NCBI RefSeq assembly: GCF_004365355.1
Contig: NZ_SODP01000004.1
Location: forward strand, 696,585-760,584
DNA from: Kribbella pratensis
GTDB taxonomy: Bacteria; Actinomycetota; Actinomycetes; Propionibacteriales; Kribbellaceae
Length of the DNA: 64,000 bases
Reading direction: 5' to 3'
In this document: in pieces, positions 33,024-40,699 of the stretch
Position numbering within the stretch: position 1 is the first letter of the stretch
Layout of the letters: each line of letters starts with the position of its first letter
The notes under the pieces: generated by a model
Told to the model about the DNA's origin: nothing
The model's input: only the letters and a program-made list of their open reading frames with translations
Databases searched by the model: none
Made by a program: the position numbers and the translations under genes

Positions 33024-33592
33024 TGGTCGGTGCAGCAGTTTTGTTGGTGTTGGAGTTCGAAGGGGATGAGGAAGTTGTCGGCGGCGGGCTGGACCTGGAG
33101 GACCAGGCGGCCGTCGCGGCGTACCGGGCGGAGGAAGTCGAGGGTGTCGACCAAGGTGTCGTCCTCGACGGGTACGCCGCCGATGCCTTCTAGTTGATCG
33201 ATACCGCAGCGGGCGCGGAGTTCGGCCGCGGGCAGTACGCCGTGTGCCTGCTCGTGACCGGGCCAGCGGACCACCCGGCCCGTCGTGCCGAGAGCCGCTT
33301 CGACCGCGGCGACATACGCACCGCGGACCAACCGGCTCGGACCCGCGAGCTCCGGCTCCGAGGCACCGGCTCTCGTGACGGCCAGGCCAACGTTGCGGTC
33401 GGCAACTACCGCGCGGATCGGGTCCGCGAGATCGGCCGCGCTGGTCAGCGACACCGCGACGTGCGGACGGTCGTCGCCCGACACCATGTGGGTGAGGGCG
33501 ACGACCGGTTGGTCCACGGCGTCGATCAGCTCGTACAGCAGGTGGTCGGCAGCGGCCGTGTCCAAGCTGTCGGCATCGATCGCGATGATCAC
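33020..33592 (-). CDS. Uncharacterised protein (190 residues)
   Basis: I recognise no family. From GTG 33592 the product starts VIIAIDADSLDTAAADHLLYELIDAV and continues with alternating strands and helices (VVALTHMVSGDDRPHVAVSL, VGLAVTRAGASEPELAGP) and a C-terminus ending FELQHQQNCCTDH. TAAGGA lies 8 nt upstream of the GTG. The longer open frames in this strand are Arg/Pro-rich shadows. It lies 11 nt downstream of a gene remnant. Confidence 0.55.
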   Translation of the reverse strand: MIIAIDADSLDTAAADHLLYELIDAVDQPVVALTHMVSGDDRPHVAVSLTSAADLADPIRAVVADRNVGLAVTRAGASEPELAGPSRLVRGAYVAAVEAALGTTGRVVRWPGHEQAHGVLPAAELRARCGIDQLEGIGGVPVEDDTLVDTLDFLRPVRRDGRLVLQVQPAADNFLIPFELQHQQNCCTDH

Positions 33593-33603
33593 AACTGAGT
33601 TCC

Positions 33604-34023
33604 TTACTTGGGCAGCACCCAAAGGGGGTTGGTGTAGAACCACAGATCCACCCACGGGTCCGCGTCGCCGACCACATCGAGCTTCGGCCCGGCGGGATCC
33701 ACGGTCGCGCCCAGGTATCCGGGCTGGCAACGGTTCCCGTCGGTGCCGCGAACGCGGACGTACTGCGCCTCGTCGGCGCGACCCAGCGGGTAGACAAGCT
33801 CGAACGTACCGCGTTTGCCGGACGTGTCCCATTGCTTGACGACCTTGGTGTTCGGCGCGGTGATCGTGTCCTTGTCACCGACCGGCCCGGTCACCGCGCC
33901 CTGGATGACGTCGACGCGGTTCAGCGCGGGCACGAAATTCGCCCAGTTCGGCAGCGTCTGGGCGGTGATCCGTGCGAATGCGAGTGCGCCATCACAGTCC
34001 TCTCCCCGGTGGATTCCGCGCGA
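33604..34023 (-). pseudogene. 5'-truncated secreted phosphoesterase-like remnant
   Basis: The open frame 33604-33933 (109 residues, ending WFYTNPLWVLPK) continues upstream in frame with homologous-looking sequence, HRGEDCDGALAFARITAQTLPNWANFVPALNRVDV, but meets TGA at 34024-34026 with no ATG, GTG or TTG in front of it. The conserved-looking C-terminus suggests the end of a longer enzyme, probably a metal-dependent phosphoesterase of the PHP/calcineurin-like kind. I infer a gene that lost its 5' part. Confidence 0.6.
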
Positions 34024-34131
34024 TCATCACCCGTCCGCATGACCACCAGATGTTCGCCCGATGAACACCATTCCGGCCCGAGCTGTGGACAACACAGAGT
34101 GACGAGGCTTCAATGGCCTGCGGGGGGAATC

Positions 34132-34797
34132 ATGAATGGAGAGCCGTATACGCACACGCATTGTCACCGGCGGAACGAGCGCGGTAACGCGACGCTGGCA
34201 GCCCTGGGAGGGGTGGCGGTCGGCGTCATCCTGGTGCTGCTGGCCTGGCTCGTGGTGCTGATGACGAAGGATGATCCGGCACCGCGAGCGGCGGACACCG
34301 CGCCGTCGACAGCGGCCTCGGCGCCGGTCGCGTCGGCGCCGGCGCCGGTGATCACGAAGACCGTCGTACCGAAGCCGACCGTGAAGGGCCGGTCGAACTC
34401 GGCACCGGCGGCCGGCGATGTCCGGTCGTTGCCGGCCGGGTTGTTCTGCCGCGACCTGAACGCCAAGGGATACAGCTATGTCGCGGCGATCGATTACTGG
34501 CGATTGCACGGGCAGCCGAACCAGATGGATGCCGACCGCAACGGAATTCCGTGCGAGACCGTGTATCCGCGCAGCGATGTCGCCGCGTACTGGAACAGGC
34601 GCGAGATCAGCGGCGTGGTGTTCTGGTCGGCCGGCTTGTACTGCCGGGACCTGGCCGCGCGAGGGGCTTCGTACGCGGAGGCCGTCAGATACTGGTGGTA
34701 CTACGGCATGCCGGATCGCATGGACGCGGACAAGAACGGGATACCGTGTGAAACCGTGTACTCGTCTGCAGCCGTCAACGCGTTCTGGTATCCGTGA
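34132..34797 (+). CDS. Membrane-anchored protein with two excalibur domains
   Basis: This 221-residue protein has one membrane helix (residues ~22-45, GVAVGVILVLLAWLVVLM), a Pro/Ala/Thr-rich extracellular linker, then two tandem excalibur calcium-binding domains. The motifs are MDADRNGIPCETVYP (~131-145) and MDADKNGIPCETVYS, each preceded by LFCRDLN/LYCRDLA cysteine segments. ATG at 34132 has GGGGGGAAT as SD. It overlaps the M23 gene by GTGA, so the two cell-envelope proteins are co-translated. Confidence 0.88.
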   Translation: MNGEPYTHTHCHRRNERGNATLAALGGVAVGVILVLLAWLVVLMTKDDPAPRAADTAPSTAASAPVASAPAPVITKTVVPKPTVKGRSNSAPAAGDVRSLPAGLFCRDLNAKGYSYVAAIDYWRLHGQPNQMDADRNGIPCETVYPRSDVAAYWNRREISGVVFWSAGLYCRDLAARGASYAEAVRYWWYYGMPDRMDADKNGIPCETVYSSAAVNAFWYP

Positions 34798-35597
34798 CGC
34801 GGCGCCTCTGGGCTTTCTTTGTCGCAGCGCTGGTGGTTGTCGCCGGCGGTGGGTTGTTCGCGCTGTCCGCAGCCGGCGTCTTCGACCGCACCCGACCGAC
34901 CGCCGTCACACCCCAACCGACCGCCGTCACACCGCAGCCGACGAGACCACAGCAGCCGGAAAGCACAACGACACAACCGCCCACTCCAGGGCGCCCGACG
35001 TCTCCGTCGCACGCAACGTCTCCGACGCGCCCAACCACTCCGCCGCGCCCGAGCAACCTCGCACAGCCGACTCGGCGGTACGTGTTTCCTGTGGGTGGTT
35101 GCCGGGCGGACGCCTCACAGAGCCACCACGACTACCCCGCCTCGGACATCTTCGCGAACGTAGGCTGCCTGTTCGTCGCGCCCATCGACGGCCGCGTCGA
35201 CGAAGTGACGCGCGTCGACAACTGGGACCCGAAGACCAACCGGGGACCCGACCGCGGCGGCCTTTCGGTCTCGATCGTGGGGGTCGACGGAGTCAGGTAC
35301 TACGGCTCACACCTGTCGGCGATCGGACCAGGAGTCCGCCCCGGCGTCAGCGTCCACGCCGGACAAACGCTAGGCCGTACCGGTAAGACAGGCAGCGCGC
35401 GCGTCACCCCGCCGCACCTGCACTTCGGTATCAGTTGGCCGACGAAACCGAACACGTGGTGGATCCGCCGCGGCGCGGTCGCCCCGCAGCAGTTCCTCAA
35501 CAGCTGGCACCACGGCGGCCAACTCTCACCGGTCAGCACAGTCGCCAAGACACACCGCGCGTACGGCGCGGACAACGGCTGCCGCGAGTACTGCTAG
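34794..35597 (+). CDS. M23-like (LytM) metallopeptidase domain protein
   Basis: This 267-residue protein has a signal anchor (6-28), a Pro/Thr-rich spacer with repeats like TAVTPQPTAVTPQP (~35-95) and an M23-like domain. SHHDYPASDIFAN holds the first zinc ligands (His, Asp). CLFVAPIDGRVDEVTRV is the usual core strand, and PPHLHFGIS is the HxH motif. It probably cuts, or has lost the ability to cut, peptidoglycan cross-bridges outside the cell. Co-translated with the excalibur gene (4-nt overlap). Confidence 0.88.
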   Translation: MTRRLWAFFVAALVVVAGGGLFALSAAGVFDRTRPTAVTPQPTAVTPQPTRPQQPESTTTQPPTPGRPTSPSHATSPTRPTTPPRPSNLAQPTRRYVFPVGGCRADASQSHHDYPASDIFANVGCLFVAPIDGRVDEVTRVDNWDPKTNRGPDRGGLSVSIVGVDGVRYYGSHLSAIGPGVRPGVSVHAGQTLGRTGKTGSARVTPPHLHFGISWPTKPNTWWIRRGAVAPQQFLNSWHHGGQLSPVSTVAKTHRAYGADNGCREYC

Positions 35598-35603
35598 TAC
35601 CAG

Positions 35604-36053
35604 TCAGCGAGCCCGGCCTTCGCGAAGCATTCCGATCGACTTCTCGATCCGTCGCTCGCGGGTGGCGTCCGTCTTCGCCGACGTCACCTGCAAGACGTGC
35701 CACTGCCGGTTGCTGTAACTCAACGTCTCCCAGAACGCCTGGGCCTCTCGATCCGCGGCCAGCGCAGCGGCCAAAGGCTCCGGCACCTCGAGCTCTCGCG
35801 GAGCCGTGTCGAGCTCGACGTCGACTTCGAGGACCTCGCCGGCCGCGACGCCCGCTTCGGTACGCCGCTCCGCGCTGAACCCGAGCAGGTACCGCCCGCC
35901 CATCCGCGCGATCGAAGTCCGGAACGTGAACCCGTTGACGGTGACGCTGACCTTGGGCCGGCCGCCACCGCCGAGCGACTCGACGACGCTTTCGGGCACC
36001 TCGAAGCCGGCCGTGTTCTTCCCGGTGGAGAGCAGTTCGGCGGTGAACTTCAT
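35604..36053 (-). CDS. DUF1905/YdeI-OmdA family protein
   Basis: This 149-residue protein has a DUF1905 N-terminus (MKFTAELLSTGKNTAGFEVPESVVESLGGGGRPKVSVTVNGFTFR-like strands) and a C-terminal OmdA/YdeI segment (AFWETLSYSNRQWHVLQVTSAKTDATRERRIEKSI). Related proteins are tied to envelope or metal stress in some bacteria, but no reaction is known. Monocistronic, convergent with the M23 gene. Confidence 0.88.
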   Translation of the reverse strand: MKFTAELLSTGKNTAGFEVPESVVESLGGGGRPKVSVTVNGFTFRTSIARMGGRYLLGFSAERRTEAGVAAGEVLEVDVELDTAPRELEVPEPLAAALAADREAQAFWETLSYSNRQWHVLQVTSAKTDATRERRIEKSIGMLREGRAR

Positions 36054-36145
36054 CTGATCATCATCGGAGTCGACCAGGTCATGTCGAGAGCGGCGCGCTG
36101 GTTCCGACGTACCGGACGACAGAGGTCCGTGGAAAGGGAGAGATC

Positions 36146-36511
36146 GTGGCGAAGCCTGTTCTGAACAGCATGTTGATCGGCAGTACCGACGCCGAGCGGT
36201 TGAAGGCGTGGTACCGCGACGGGTTCCAGGCGGAGGTCGACGGCTACGGGAACCTGAACCTCGGCGGGTTCGGGCTGGTGATCGAGCAGCGCGACGACGT
36301 CGCCGCGAAGACCGCCGAGCCGGGGCGGCACATCGTGAACTTCGAGGTCGAGGACATCGAGGCGGCGGCCGCGCACCTGCGCACGCTCGACGTCGACTGG
36401 CTGGTGCACCCCGAGGATCGCGGCGTCGGGTGGTTCGCGACGCTGATCGACCCGGACGGCAATTACGTCCAGCTCATCCAGATGAAACCGGAGTACTACG
36501 CAAACCTCTGA
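36146..36511 (+). CDS. VOC (glyoxalase-like) family protein
   Basis: This 121-residue protein has a single VOC fold: NSMLIGSTDAERLKAWYRDGFQAE at the start, a paired beta-alpha-beta module, and the C-terminal WFATLIDPDGNYVQLIQ motif, whose Glu/Gln is a typical metal ligand position. Substrate unknown. GTG at 36146 has AAAGGGAGAG just upstream. A strong hairpin follows its stop. Confidence 0.9.
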   Translation: MAKPVLNSMLIGSTDAERLKAWYRDGFQAEVDGYGNLNLGGFGLVIEQRDDVAAKTAEPGRHIVNFEVEDIEAAAAHLRTLDVDWLVHPEDRGVGWFATLIDPDGNYVQLIQMKPEYYANL

Positions 36512-36578
36512 GACAAACAAGTTCGCACCGGACCTGGGGGATCCGGTGCGAACGATGAGGTTTATTCAGTTGTCTCAG
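36508..36578 (+). terminator. Two-tier terminator hairpin after the VOC gene
   Basis: A perfect 12-bp stem, GTTCGCACCGGA (36521-36532) with TCCGGTGCGAAC (36542-36553), is nested inside a second pair of arms, CTGAGACAA (36508-36516) with TTGTCTCAG (36570-36578). The outer arm includes the VOC stop codon. A strong terminator for the plus-strand transcript is the simplest reading. Confidence 0.7.
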
Positions 36579-36610
36579 GCGCAGTGTGCAGAGTGCTCAT
36601 CGAGAGAAAT

Positions 36611-36652
36611 GGCGGCAAGCGAGGGGCAGAACGCCCACGCTCGCTTGCCGCC
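36611..36652 (-). terminator. 13-bp hairpin downstream of the 76-residue gene
   Basis: GGCGGCAAGCGAG (36611-36623) pairs perfectly with CTCGCTTGCCGCC (36640-36652) around a 16-nt loop. It lies about 125 nt downstream of the minus-strand gene ending at 36778 and opposite the VOC terminator. The rest of 36653-36777 shows no gene or clear site. Confidence 0.55.
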
Positions 36653-36777
36653 CAATCACCGGTGCCTTTGTGTGATCGAGGTGAGGTTCTCGACCTGGGC
36701 CACGTTCCGGGTGGGTTGTCTGGTGAGATACGGAACGCGAAAGGCGCCGGATGCCCTTCTCCAGATGCACAGCTTTC

Positions 36778-37008
36778 TCAGCGGGGTGCTACATCCCACA
36801 TACGCTCGCCGGGCAGGGGGTCGGGGAGCTTGTCGACGGCCGGCATCGGGTCGTTGGTGACCCGGAGTCCGGCGAACCGACGGCTCATGGCGTCTGCGTA
36901 CCGCTCGGCCAACGCCGGCTCGGCGTTGTAGTCGGCGATGACGTGCTCACCGAACCAGACACGGACGCGTCGGCGCTCAATCGTCTGGATGGCGGTGGCG
37001 GTTGTCAC
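36778..37008 (-). CDS. Small uncharacterised protein (76 residues)
   Basis: This looks like a real small actinobacterial protein rather than a shadow: TIERRRVRVWFGEHVIADYNAEPALAERYADAMSRRFAGLRVTNDPMP has a balanced composition and a conserved-looking core. Function unknown; no membrane segment or known motif. GTG at 37008 has AGGAGG 7 nt upstream. A possible 24-residue ORF lies immediately upstream on the same strand. Confidence 0.6.
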   Translation of the reverse strand: MTTATAIQTIERRRVRVWFGEHVIADYNAEPALAERYADAMSRRFAGLRVTNDPMPAVDKLPDPLPGERMWDVAPR

Positions 37009-37023
37009 TGGTCCTCCTGGCTG

Positions 37024-37098
37024 TTACTTCGGGGGTGGTACGGCCTGGAAAACGCGGGCGAGCGCGGTGCCGGTGCGCCGTGTTGTGTTCACCGTCAC
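37024..37098 (-). CDS. Possible 24-residue leader ORF
   Basis: In the 193-nt gap upstream of the 76-residue gene, a frame starting GTG at 37098 encodes MTVNTTRRTGTALARVFQAVPPPK and ends 15 nt before the next start. The frame is open further upstream (through RIGFRPVPKKLGISEFGRD), so a longer product is also possible. SD is weak. It could be a leader peptide or a small protein; evidence is thin. Confidence 0.2.
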   Translation of the reverse strand: MTVNTTRRTGTALARVFQAVPPPK

Positions 37099-37201
37099 GT
37101 CAGATCCAACGGAGTACGGCGAGCCGAGGTCACGCCCGAATTCAGAAATTCCCAGCTTTTTCGGAACCGGCCGGAACCCAATTCTTCGCCGGTATGTTCG
37201 A

Positions 37202-37966
37202 TTACCCGAACGGACCCCGTACGGAGACGCCGCCGTCCAGCACAATCTGCTGTCCGGTGATGTACGACGCCGCGTCCGACGCCAGGTAGACCACGGCCTG
37301 AGCCACCTCCTCGGAGCGACCGAACCGACCGACGGGGATCTCCTCGACAACCTCGGCGTCGACGTTCGCATTGGCCACCGCGGTGGCGATCGCGCCGGCC
37401 GCGGCAACGTTCATCCGGATGCCGTCGCGGGCGTACTCCGCGGCGACCGTCCGGGCCAGGCTCAGGATGCCCGCCTTCATCACGCCGTACGCCGCCTGCT
37501 CGGGGGCTGCCATGAAACCGGTGACCGAGCCGACGCTGACAATCGTCCCGCCGTTGCCCTGGTCCAGGAAGACGCGGAGCGCCGCCCGGACCGCGCGGGC
37601 GACGTACCGGAGGTTGACCTCGTAGATCGTGTCCCAGTCCTGGTCGGCCATCTCGTGCAGCTTCACCGCGGGCACGAACGCGACCTGCCCGCCGACGACG
37701 GTGACGAGTACGTCGAGCCCGCCGAGCTTCTCGGCCGCGGTCGAGATCATCGCCTCGATGTCGCTCGCCGAACGGACGTCACCGGACACCGGGTACGCCG
37801 TACCGCCGCCTGCCCGCACCGCGGCAGCGGCCTCCTCGGCGCGTGCAAGCTCGAGGTCCGCGACCACGACCGCCGCACCTTCGTTGCCGAAGGCCTCCGT
37901 CGTCGCGCGACCGATCCCGCCGCCACCGCCACCGATCACCAGAGCTCGTTTCCCGTTCAGTTGCAT
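37202..37966 (-). CDS. SDR family oxidoreductase
   Basis: This 254-residue classical SDR has KRALVIGGGGGGIGRATTEAF (NAD(P) binding, ~5-24), DVRSASDIEAM, the SVTGFM segment and the catalytic AAYGVMKAG (YxxxK), followed by RMNVAAAGAIAT. The Asp after strand 2 (VVVADLELAR) favours NAD(H). Substrate unknown. ATG at 37966 gives the normal family start; the upstream in-frame ATG at 38002 is less likely. No strong SD is visible. Confidence 0.9.
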   Translation of the reverse strand: MQLNGKRALVIGGGGGGIGRATTEAFGNEGAAVVVADLELARAEEAAAAVRAGGGTAYPVSGDVRSASDIEAMISTAAEKLGGLDVLVTVVGGQVAFVPAVKLHEMADQDWDTIYEVNLRYVARAVRAALRVFLDQGNGGTIVSVGSVTGFMAAPEQAAYGVMKAGILSLARTVAAEYARDGIRMNVAAAGAIATAVANANVDAEVVEEIPVGRFGRSEEVAQAVVYLASDAASYITGQQIVLDGGVSVRGPFG

Positions 37967-38060
37967 GGGCGGAGCGTAGGCCAGGAATGGCCTGAGATTC
38001 ATAGGGTTTCCTCAGGAAAGACACGCCGAAGCTGTCGGAACGGCTCCGTAGGCTGGAGGC

Positions 38061-38678
38061 GTGACCATCGAAGACGCTGGAATCAGGCCACAAGGATCCG
38101 CCGACGAGCGGGTCGTGGCAAACGCCCTTGTGGTGCCGGAGCGGGTCATCGGCGGCGTGGTGCCGTCGCCCGTCCGCACGGGGCCAACGGGGATCGCGGC
38201 TGTCCAGACAGAGCACCTGATCGGTGACATCGGCGACGCTCTCCGGCTGCTCGACGCGGTGGAGCGCGTCCGCGGCCACGCCCACCCGCTCATCCTCGGC
38301 CTGCAGCAAGCGGTCGGGATGACCATGCCGGCCGCCCTCGTGCTGAATGCGGTCGCCAACGGCCGCACGACTCCGGACGAGGTCTCGCAGCAGGTCGGCA
38401 TCACGCCCGGCGAGGCAGAGCTGGCGATCGCCGACCTCGAGACGCTCGGCATGGTCCGGACCACGCCGGCACTGGCCGTCACGTCGATGGGTCAGGCCCG
38501 GCTCTCGCAGCTCGACGCTCTCACCGTCCGCGTCCTCGACGTCATCACCGGCATCCTCGGCCCGACCGACGCCGCCCACCTGGTCCGCCTCCTCCACACG
38601 GTCGCCGACGGCCTCGAGTCAGCCTCGGTCGCAGCCGCCGTCAACGACGCCCTCCCGCAGGTCGTCTCGCACAACTAG
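38061..38678 (+). CDS. Winged-helix-like protein of unknown role
   Basis: This 205-residue protein is not firmly recognised. After an unstructured N-terminus, residues ~85-150 look like a winged helix: ALVLNAVANGRTTPDEVSQQVGITPGEAELAIADLETLGMVRTTPALAVTSMGQ. That is close to MarR-like DNA-binding domains. A helical C-terminus follows. Its TAG stop (38676-38678) touches the second long palindromic element. Monocistronic. Confidence 0.6.
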   Translation: MTIEDAGIRPQGSADERVVANALVVPERVIGGVVPSPVRTGPTGIAAVQTEHLIGDIGDALRLLDAVERVRGHAHPLILGLQQAVGMTMPAALVLNAVANGRTTPDEVSQQVGITPGEAELAIADLETLGMVRTTPALAVTSMGQARLSQLDALTVRVLDVITGILGPTDAAHLVRLLHTVADGLESASVAAAVNDALPQVVSHN

Positions 38679-38841
38679 GGTGTGTCTCGCGATCCCACGC
38701 CGTAGCGAGCAGGTGCTCGGCGGAGTGCCTCGGCGTGCTGGAGCGGAGGGGGCGATGCGGTGTTCATCGTTCCCTTCGCTCCAGCACGGCGAGGTGCCCG
38801 CCGAGTGCCGCGCAGTAGGCGTGGGGTCGGGAGACACACCC
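38678..38841. repeat. Long palindromic element, copy 2 (164 bp)
   Basis: Same design as the element at 9911. The outer stem pairs 24 nt (38678-38701 with 38818-38841, two mismatches). CTCGGCG/CGCCGAG, CGGCGTG/CACGGCG, CTGGAGC/GCTCCAG and the apical CGATG/CATCG follow. Compared with copy 1, the stems differ mainly by paired changes: GGGCATG/CATGCCC becomes GGGTGTG/CACACCC, and CTGGAGG/CCTCCAG becomes CTGGAGC/GCTCCAG. Loop segments with GTAGCGAGCAGG and GCGCAGTAGG are conserved. It begins at the last base of the preceding stop codon. Confidence 0.85.
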
Positions 38842-38907
38842 TCGGTGTCGAAATCGCAGGTTGGGTCTCGACGTAGCTGATGTCAGGCGATCAAGGGAGG
38901 ACATCAG

Positions 38908-39273
38908 ATGTTGCACGACAGCAAGGCGTTCAGTGGGTTCTCGGTGGACGACATCGAGAAGGCGAAGGCGTTCTACGCCGACACGCTCGGGATCGATGTC
39001 GGCGAGGAGAACGGGATGTTGCGCCTCAAGATCGCGGGTGGCACCCCGATCCTGGTGTATCCGAAATCGAACCACGTGCCGGCGGAGTACACCGTGCTCA
39101 ACTTCCCGGTCACCGATATCGAGGCGACCGCACGTGAGCTGGCCGGCCGCGGCGTCACGTTCGAGCACTACAACAACGAGCAGGACGAGGCCGGGATCTA
39201 CCGCGGCCAAGGCCCGTTGATTGCCTGGTTCAAGGACCCGGCGGGCAACGTCTTGTCGATCATTCAGGAGTGA
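38908..39273 (+). CDS. VOC (glyoxalase-like) family protein
   Basis: This 121-residue single-domain VOC protein has SGFSVDDIEKAKAFYADTLGIDV at the start (first metal-module strand and helix), VLNFPVTDIEATARELAGRGV in the middle and FKDPAGNVLSIIQE at the end. The final Glu is a likely metal ligand. Reaction unknown. AAGGGAGGAC precedes the ATG. Overlaps the DUF3152 gene by 10 nt (convergent). Confidence 0.9.
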   Translation: MLHDSKAFSGFSVDDIEKAKAFYADTLGIDVGEENGMLRLKIAGGTPILVYPKSNHVPAEYTVLNFPVTDIEATARELAGRGVTFEHYNNEQDEAGIYRGQGPLIAWFKDPAGNVLSIIQE

Positions 39274-40082
39274 GGCACCGGATCGTTGTACTGACCTAGC
39301 CTGCCGGAGTAGCGGGCTCCGTTCAGGTACGGCCAGGCGTAGGCCGTACATCCGTGCAGGCCGAGGGTCTGCTGCTGCATGACCGGGGCCGGCCGGCCCG
39401 GCCCCGGGCACAGCTCGTGGCCGTTGCCGAGCCGGTGACCGGTCTCGTGGTTGACCATGTACTGCCGGTACGTCGTCAGCGACGCACCGAAGTTCGGCAC
39501 GCCGTGCGCCCAGCGCGCGACGTTGAGCACGACCGAGTCCCCGATCCGGCAGCTCGTGTACCGGTCCGGTCCGCCGCCGCAGATCAGGTCCCGCGTCCGC
39601 GGCGTCACCAGCATCAACCTGAAGTCGGGCGTCGCCCCCGGCCCGACCTGCTGGAACCGCCACTTCCCCTGCGACGCCCACCCCTGCGGCGCGCCGTACG
39701 TCGTCCGCACGAACTGGGCGAACGCAGTCTTGTCGATCCCGGTGATCCCGCCCTCGATCGCGATCTGGAACGTCATCAGCCTGCCGCCCCGCCCGATCAC
39801 CGCCGGATCCGCGGGCAGTACGGCGTACGACTGCGACCCCGCGCTCGGGTAGGAGATCACCTCGGCCGGCTTGACCGGCACGACCGGATCCGTCGTACGG
39901 CGTGACGCGACGGCCGGCGAGTCCAACGACGGCGCGGTCGTCCGGACCGACGCGGGTACGACCTGCCGCTCGAGGGCGCCGTGGCGCGACAACGGGCTGG
40001 CGGGCAACTCGTACACCACTCCGACCGCGACCACCGCCGCAGTCGCGAGGCCGATCGTCCTGACAACAGTCCAGCGGCGCAT
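39264..40082 (-). CDS. DUF3152 family secreted/anchored metallopeptidase-like protein
   Basis: This 272-residue protein has a single N-terminal membrane helix or signal (residues ~8-25) and a DUF3152 domain (~85-272). The domain contains NHETGHRLGNGHELC, an HExxHxxxxxH zinc motif (His212, Glu213, His216, His222) as in metzincins, and an AYAWPY tail. Four Cys may form disulfides. ATG at 40082 is chosen because GGAGGAG lies 9 nt upstream; the open frame continues further upstream, so a longer N-terminus is possible. Function unknown. Confidence 0.85.
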   Translation of the reverse strand: MRRWTVVRTIGLATAAVVAVGVVYELPASPLSRHGALERQVVPASVRTTAPSLDSPAVASRRTTDPVVPVKPAEVISYPSAGSQSYAVLPADPAVIGRGGRLMTFQIAIEGGITGIDKTAFAQFVRTTYGAPQGWASQGKWRFQQVGPGATPDFRLMLVTPRTRDLICGGGPDRYTSCRIGDSVVLNVARWAHGVPNFGASLTTYRQYMVNHETGHRLGNGHELCPGPGRPAPVMQQQTLGLHGCTAYAWPYLNGARYSGRLGQYNDPVPHS

Positions 40083-40174
40083 TCCGGCGAGCTCCTCCCA
40101 CCGCACCCGGCCGGGCGCGTCCTCACTGTCTTCTTGCCACTGTGCCCACAAACCCTTCTCCCACCACGGCGGGG

Positions 40175-40660
40175 CTACGCCCTGGTGGTCCGGAACCTCA
40201 GCGACGGGTATTTCGACTCGTTGAAACCGAGCTCGCGATAGAGCTCGATGCCGTAGTCGGTCGCGTGCAGTTCGACCTGGCCGACGCCGGTCTCGTTCTC
40301 GAACCAGTCCATCAGCGCGACGACGCAGGCGCGGGCCAGACCGCGCCGGCGGAAGGCAGGCTCGGTGCTGACGTTGTAGAGGTGGCCGCGAACCGTGGTC
40401 AGGTCGTTCGGGCCCGGCGGGTGGACGAACACGTTGCCTGCGGCCCCTGCGACGACACCGGCGTCCGGGTCCTCGACGACGTACGCCGCGAACGTGTCCG
40501 GTGACGCCAACTGCCCGGCGAACCACTCGATGGCGGTCGCCTGCCAGGGTCCGTCGATGTCGTTGCCCATGGCAGCGAGCATCAGCCCACGTAAACGGAC
40601 CAGAGACTCCGCGTCATCCGCTCCGGCTCGTCGTACCTGAATGTCACTCACGCGGTCCAT
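40175..40660 (-). CDS. GNAT family N-acetyltransferase
   Basis: This 161-residue acetyltransferase has IQVRRAGADDAESLVRLRGLMLAAM at the start, the CoA motif STEPAFRRRGLARACVVALMDWF (~100-122) and ATDYGIELYRELGFNESKYPSLR at the end. ATG 40660 is adopted; GTG at 40651 with AGGA 8 nt upstream is an alternative. The very long open frame upstream is a shadow of the LCP gene. It may be co-transcribed with the downstream DUF3152 gene (92-nt gap). Confidence 0.88.
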   Translation of the reverse strand: MDRVSDIQVRRAGADDAESLVRLRGLMLAAMGNDIDGPWQATAIEWFAGQLASPDTFAAYVVEDPDAGVVAGAAGNVFVHPPGPNDLTTVRGHLYNVSTEPAFRRRGLARACVVALMDWFENETGVGQVELHATDYGIELYRELGFNESKYPSLRFRTTRA

Positions 40661-40699
40661 CCTGCCAACTTTTTGCCGAGTCAATGAATCGAAGGGGGC

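Noticed and set aside
36585..36760. Possible small gene between the two hairpins
   Set aside because: No start with SD and no protein-like composition in any frame.
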